Source: Paraburkholderia mimosarum LMG 23256 = NBRC 106338 (GTDB taxonomy: Bacteria > Pseudomonadota > Gammaproteobacteria > Burkholderiales > Burkholderiaceae). From it: DNA of 64,000 nucleotides. The stretch's first letter is position 1. Each line of letters opens with the position of its first letter. The stretch is from positions 60,612 through 124,611 of the forward strand of contig NZ_BBJJ01000022.1 in NCBI RefSeq assembly GCF_000739815.1, read 5' to 3'. Below are positions 60,565-64,000 of the stretch, piece by piece. The notes below the pieces were generated by a model. The model made no database searches and was not told the origin of the DNA. It saw nothing but the letters and a program-made list of their open reading frames with translations. The translations under genes and the position numbers were made by a program.

Positions 60565-61872
60565 ATGAATTCGGACATCGAATCAATCGTCACGCGCAAG
60601 CTCATGTGGCGCATCATCCCGTTCGTCATGCTGCTCTATTTCGTGAGCTTTCTCGACCGGGTCAACGTGGGCTTCGCGGCAATGACGATGAACAAGGCGA
60701 TTGGCCTCAGTCCCACGGCGTTCGGCCTGGGCGGCGGCCTGTTCTTCATCGGCTACTTTCTTTTCGAGGTGCCTTCCAACCTCATCCTGCACCGTGTGGG
60801 CGCGCGCATCTGGATCGCGCGTGTCATGGTCACCTGGGGCGTGGTCTCGGCCGCGTCCGCATTCGCGACGGGGCCGACGAGCTTCTACGTGCTGCGCTTC
60901 CTGCTCGGCGTGGCGGAAGCGGGGTTTTTCCCCGGCATCATTCTGTACCTGAGCCTGTGGTTTCCAACGAAGCAACGCGCGGCCGCGGCCGCATGGTTCA
61001 TGGCAGCCGCACCGATTTCTACGGCACTCGGCTCCCCGATCTCGGGCGCGCTCATGCAACTGCCGCCGATGTTCGGTCTCGCCAACTGGCAACTGCTCTA
61101 CGTGATCGAGGCGATTCCCGCCGTCGTGCTGGGTTTCGTGGTGCTGAAAGCGCTCACCGATGCGCCTTCGAAAGCGCGCTGGCTCGATGCGAAAGAGCGC
61201 GACTGGCTCATGGCTAAGCTTGCCGGGGAAGCGAAAATGCGTGAGGGCCACGCGGGCCACACGACAGGCGCCTTGAGCGCGCTGCGCGACCCGCGCGTGC
61301 TGGCGCTGGCGCTGATCTACTTCGGCACCTCGGCCGGTCTTTACACGCTGGGACTGTGGGCGCCGCTAATCATCCGGCAATACGGCTTCAGTGCGATGGA
61401 GACCGGGCTCCTGAACGCGATTCCCAGCATCGTGGCGGTCATCGCGATGATTCTCTGGGCGCGGCACTCGGACCGCACCGCGGAGCGCACCTGGCACGTC
61501 GTGATTCCCTGCGTGCTGGCTTGCGTGGGCTTTGTGTTCGCGGGCCGGGCCGACACCGCGCTGATGATCGTGCTGGCGCTCGTGGTGGTGAATATCGGCA
61601 TCAGCGCCGCGAAGGCGCCGCTGTGGGCCATGCCCAGCATGTTTCTCTCAGGGGCGGGTGCTGCCGCCGGCATCGCCATGATCAATTCGATCGGCAATCT
61701 CGGGGGCTTCGTGGGCCCCGCCGTGATCGGTTGGCTGAAGAACCGGACCGGGAGTTACGCAGCGGGGCTGTACGTAGTGGGCGCGACGCTGGCGCTTTCC
61801 GCGTTGGTGACTTTGATATTGAGCCGCAAGGCGAGTCAGCCGGTGATGGCGCAGGTCGGGCACGACCACTGA
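60565..61872 (+). CDS. MFS anion:cation symporter, probable tartrate importer
   Basis: 435 residues from the ATG at 60565 with ggaggag upstream. The ACS-family entry sequence is RIIPFVMLLYFVSFLDRVNV, followed by ALGLSPTAFGLGGGLFFIGY-like and FFLFEVPSNLILHRVGARIW segments, GVAEAGFFPGIILYLSLWFP, and twelve helices in all. The group includes transporters of tartrate, phthalate and glucarate. Its position after ttuC and away from other catabolic genes makes tartrate the best guess for its substrate. It ends 32 bases from the convergent Rieske gene. Confidence 0.87.
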   Translation: MNSDIESIVTRKLMWRIIPFVMLLYFVSFLDRVNVGFAAMTMNKAIGLSPTAFGLGGGLFFIGYFLFEVPSNLILHRVGARIWIARVMVTWGVVSAASAFATGPTSFYVLRFLLGVAEAGFFPGIILYLSLWFPTKQRAAAAAWFMAAAPISTALGSPISGALMQLPPMFGLANWQLLYVIEAIPAVVLGFVVLKALTDAPSKARWLDAKERDWLMAKLAGEAKMREGHAGHTTGALSALRDPRVLALALIYFGTSAGLYTLGLWAPLIIRQYGFSAMETGLLNAIPSIVAVIAMILWARHSDRTAERTWHVVIPCVLACVGFVFAGRADTALMIVLALVVVNIGISAAKAPLWAMPSMFLSGAGAAAGIAMINSIGNLGGFVGPAVIGWLKNRTGSYAAGLYVVGATLALSALVTLILSRKASQPVMAQVGHDH

Positions 61873-61904
61873 GCGAAGCACACGCGCATGATCGCGCGCT
61901 TGCC

Positions 61905-63017
61905 TCAAGCATCGCCAGCCTCGCGAATCGGAATCACGCTACGACCGCCGCAACGACGCAGCAGGTCGCGCAATTCGATGATGACGGGAAAGACTTCGTG
62001 ATTCCAGTCGGCGGCCTGATGGTCGTGCGCCGCCTGCTCCAGCTCCACGATCGCACAGTCTTCCTTGAAGATGCGCTCAGTGAACCAGACCAGCAGCGGC
62101 CACGCCGCATCGAGCAGGAACGGCACGGCCGGCCTTCGCACAGAAAGGAGTCCGAAGGTTCGATTCGTGCGCTGCCGTGAATCGAGCGGCACATAGACGA
62201 TCCACAGGTCCATGACGAGCGTGTCGTCGGCCGAACGTATTTCCAGCGTTTGATAAGGGTATTGCGTGCGGATGGTCATCACGCTGCGGGCGCTCGGGTC
62301 CGCGCGGTTCTTGCTCGCGCCGAACACGAGCGCTTCGCCCCTCGGCTGCTTGCCGGCCATGCGCGCGAACGTGTAATCGACCTCGAGCGAGTTCTCGTCG
62401 CGCCGCCGCGCAAGCGAGCGCGCCCGCATCTGGCCCATCTGGCGCCGGTGCAGGAACTGATGGTTCATGTCCATGAGGTTTTCGTGCATGAACGAGTAAT
62501 GGCACCTGACCTCACCGCCGAAGCGGCGCGTCTTGAAGGCCTTGTCCGTCACGGAGGCCAGCGCGGGTAGCGGTCGATCGCCGGCCAGCGTGGCGTTGCC
62601 GGGAAAGACGAAGATCATGCTGTGCGCCTCGCGGCACGGGTAGGCGCGCACGCCGTTGGGCAGCCGTTCCTTGCCGAGATAAGGCACATCCACGCATTGG
62701 CCTGAACAATCGTAAGTCCAGCCGTGGTAACCGCAGCGGATCGATTCGCCTTCCACTACGCCCGCATGCAGCGGCACCTGCCGGTGCGCGCAGCGATCTT
62801 CGAGCGCAAACACCGAACCGGAAACGGTGCGCACGAGCACGACCGGTTCGCCCGCGAAATGCGCGCCGATCATCTTTCCAGGCTTGAGGTCGCGCGACCA
62901 GGCGAGCGGATACCAGTGATCGGGGTGGATGGGTACCCGGCGCAGGTCGCCCGGGTTGCTGATGTCGCGCAAGGGCGACTCGCCCGTGCCGCCGTCGGTG
63001 AAAGGCATTGCGCGCAT
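61905..63017 (-). CDS. Rieske-type aromatic ring-hydroxylating oxygenase subunit
   Basis: 370 residues. The Rieske domain (about 45-125) has CAHRQVPLHAG and CGYHGWTYDCSGQ, which bind the [2Fe-2S] cluster. The catalytic domain carries the mononuclear-iron motif NLMDMNHQFLHRR (about 190-202). The length and single-subunit layout match VanA-like demethylases and related oxygenases. No ferredoxin reductase gene is adjacent, so the electron partner is encoded elsewhere. The substrate is unknown; VanA acts on vanillate. The ATG at 63015-63017 follows ggagccc. Confidence 0.88.
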   Translation of the reverse strand: MRAMPFTDGGTGESPLRDISNPGDLRRVPIHPDHWYPLAWSRDLKPGKMIGAHFAGEPVVLVRTVSGSVFALEDRCAHRQVPLHAGVVEGESIRCGYHGWTYDCSGQCVDVPYLGKERLPNGVRAYPCREAHSMIFVFPGNATLAGDRPLPALASVTDKAFKTRRFGGEVRCHYSFMHENLMDMNHQFLHRRQMGQMRARSLARRRDENSLEVDYTFARMAGKQPRGEALVFGASKNRADPSARSVMTIRTQYPYQTLEIRSADDTLVMDLWIVYVPLDSRQRTNRTFGLLSVRRPAVPFLLDAAWPLLVWFTERIFKEDCAIVELEQAAHDHQAADWNHEVFPVIIELRDLLRRCGGRSVIPIREAGDA

Positions 63018-63249
63018 GGGTGAGGGCTCCTTGCCTGGATCGTTACGATCGCGGGGGAAAACGTAACGACGTGCGCAAGTGCCGTGCCCGGGTCAAGTAC
63101 GCGTATCGGCCGGCTCAGCACTGCGCACGAACGCAGGGCAATTGTGGTTAGACCTTCGGAGTACTGACGCGATGCGGCCCGAACGGGAAGCATCACGCGA
63201 GCGCCATGCCATGTCGCGCATGCGCGTCCTGGCCTTCGTTGAGAGAACC

Positions 63250-64000
63250 TCAGTTGGGATCAATCGGCGGCCCGGGCGGCCCCGCACTCACCTGCCTTGC
63301 GGAGCCCGCGCCCTGGGCGGCGATGGAGCGGGAGAGCAGTTCCCTCGCTTCGCTGCTCGATGCATCGACGGTCAAGGCGTTCCCGGCGTTATGCCACGCG
63401 CACACCCAGTTGCCCTCGCGCGCGCAGAGCCTTGCATAACCGAGCAGCGAGTCGCGGTGATCCTCGCGGGAAGTCAATTCGGACTGCATGTGCAGCGCAT
63501 AGCCGTTGCCCGGTTGCTGCGTGAGTACGCTCGAGAGGGCGCTGCGCGCCGGACCCAGGTTGTTCTTGTCGAGATTCGCCCGTGCGCTCGCGAGACTCCT
63601 CGAGACGTCGGCATGCTGGACCGCGGAAGCCTTTACCGCGTTGGCCTTCGATGACGCAAGCGTACGCTCCCTGGCACTGCTCTTTTGCTCGGCGACGCTC
63701 TGCGGCCTGGTGTCCGTGTGCGCCGTAACGGTGCGCGACTCCAGCGCGTGACGCGGCGGCTGCGGAACCTGAGCGGTCCGGGGCGGTGGTGCCTGAACCG
63801 GTGCGGGCGGCGCGACTTGTGCGATCACGGGCGGCGGTGCGCTCGGGGCTCGCTGCGGCGGCGCCTGAACCGGTGCAGGCGGCTCGACTTGCGCGACCAC
63901 GGGCGGCGGTGCGCTCGGGGCTCGCTGCGGCGGCGCCTGAACCGGTGCGGGCGGCGCGACTTGCGCGACCACGGGCGGCGGTGCGCTCGGGGCCCGCTGC
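63250..64000 (-). CDS. Proline-rich protein with C-terminal helical domain (5' end beyond window)
   Basis: The frame is open to the right edge, giving at least 250 codons; the N-terminus is not in the window. The N-terminal visible part is a Pro/Ala/Gln/Val-rich tandem repeat of 24 residues (PPAPVQAPPQRAPSAPPPV units). The C-terminal half is helical and resembles TPR repeats: ARANLDKNNLGPARSALSSV, LLGYARLCAREGNWVCAWHN and AGNALTVDASSSEARELLSR. Such layouts occur in envelope-spanning proteins with a TonB-like Pro-rich stalk. The function is unknown. The gene ends 232 bases from the Rieske gene start. Confidence 0.7.
   Translation of the reverse strand, partial: QRAPSAPPPVVAQVAPPAPVQAPPQRAPSAPPPVVAQVEPPAPVQAPPQRAPSAPPPVIAQVAPPAPVQAPPPRTAQVPQPPRHALESRTVTAHTDTRPQSVAEQKSSARERTLASSKANAVKASAVQHADVSRSLASARANLDKNNLGPARSALSSVLTQQPGNGYALHMQSELTSREDHRDSLLGYARLCAREGNWVCAWHNAGNALTVDASSSEARELLSRSIAAQGAGSARQVSAGPPGPPIDPN
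63793..64000 (-). repeat. 72-base tandem repeats in a proline-rich coding region
   Basis: Units start at 63793, 63865 and 63937 and are nearly identical, with the last cut by the window edge. Each encodes 24 residues. A degenerate partial unit lies just before 63793. Confidence 0.85.

Noticed and set aside
1..64000. tRNA, rRNA or CRISPR arrays
   Set aside because: I looked for T-loop consensus, conserved rRNA stretches and regularly spaced direct repeats and saw none; the only regular repeats are the in-frame 72-base units at the right edge.

Overview
The window looks like chromosomal or chromid DNA of a beta-proteobacterium of the family Burkholderiaceae, most likely Paraburkholderia or a close relative. 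The base composition is GC-rich, five LysR-type regulators besides MetR are scattered through it, and the gene content (persulfide dioxygenase-rhodanese fusion, actP with DUF485, pga operon, tartrate dehydrogenase, metE/metR) fits that group. No tRNA, rRNA, CRISPR array, intact insertion sequence or phage gene was seen. The species call is inference.

Left part (1-10.6 kb): a partial NitT/TauT-type substrate-binding protein is followed by a locus that resembles the toxoflavin (azapteridine toxin) cluster of Burkholderia glumae. On the minus strand lie a LysR regulator (toxR-like), an intact toxA-like methyltransferase, a toxB-like GTP cyclohydrolase II that is cut short and joined to the tail of a toxC-like WD40 gene, and an intact toxD-like formylglycine-generating-enzyme-fold gene. 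No toxE deaminase was seen. Divergently lie a small DMT-type membrane protein and an RND pump pair (toxF/G/H-like) without an outer-membrane channel gene. The biosynthetic half appears broken while regulator and export genes remain open.

10.8-16.3 kb: a TPR membrane protein, a small conserved protein, a persulfide dioxygenase-rhodanese fusion, a secreted repeat protein and the DUF485-ActP acetate symporter operon. 16.4-21.1 kb: a Met/Gly-rich Spy-like periplasmic protein divergent from an SHP-DHC-cytochrome b electron-transfer operon followed by an OmpR/QseC-type two-component system. Two Crp/FNR-type inverted repeats lie between the divergent genes.

21.6-33.5 kb: an AOC-barrel-like secreted protein, a membrane protein, an RhlE-type helicase, a TetR regulator divergent from a type II NADH dehydrogenase, then an electron-transfer group: diheme cytochrome c4, a fused cytochrome-porin resembling the iron oxidase Cyc2, and a Tat-exported HiPIP. 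A secreted beta-propeller, a LysR and a RidA-family protein follow. The c4/Cyc2-like/HiPIP set resembles components used for Fe(II) oxidation or extracellular electron uptake in other bacteria.

33.6-43.4 kb: nitronate monooxygenase, two overlapping MFS transporters, a LysR, a small secreted protein, a sugar-acid module (Ldh-type dehydrogenase, altronate-dehydratase family enzyme, SMP-30 lactonase) and a PaiB-like protein. 43.5-53.5 kb: a pgaABCD poly-N-acetylglucosamine operon extended by glmS, an uncharacterised secreted propeller and a GlmU reduced to its uridyltransferase domain, so that precursor supply and polymer export appear co-transcribed. 53.5-55 kb is a long stretch with no recognisable gene. 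55-64 kb: metE with divergent metR, a LysR divergent from a tartrate dehydrogenase and MFS transporter pair, a Rieske oxygenase, and a partial proline-rich TPR-like protein with 72-base tandem repeats running off the right edge.
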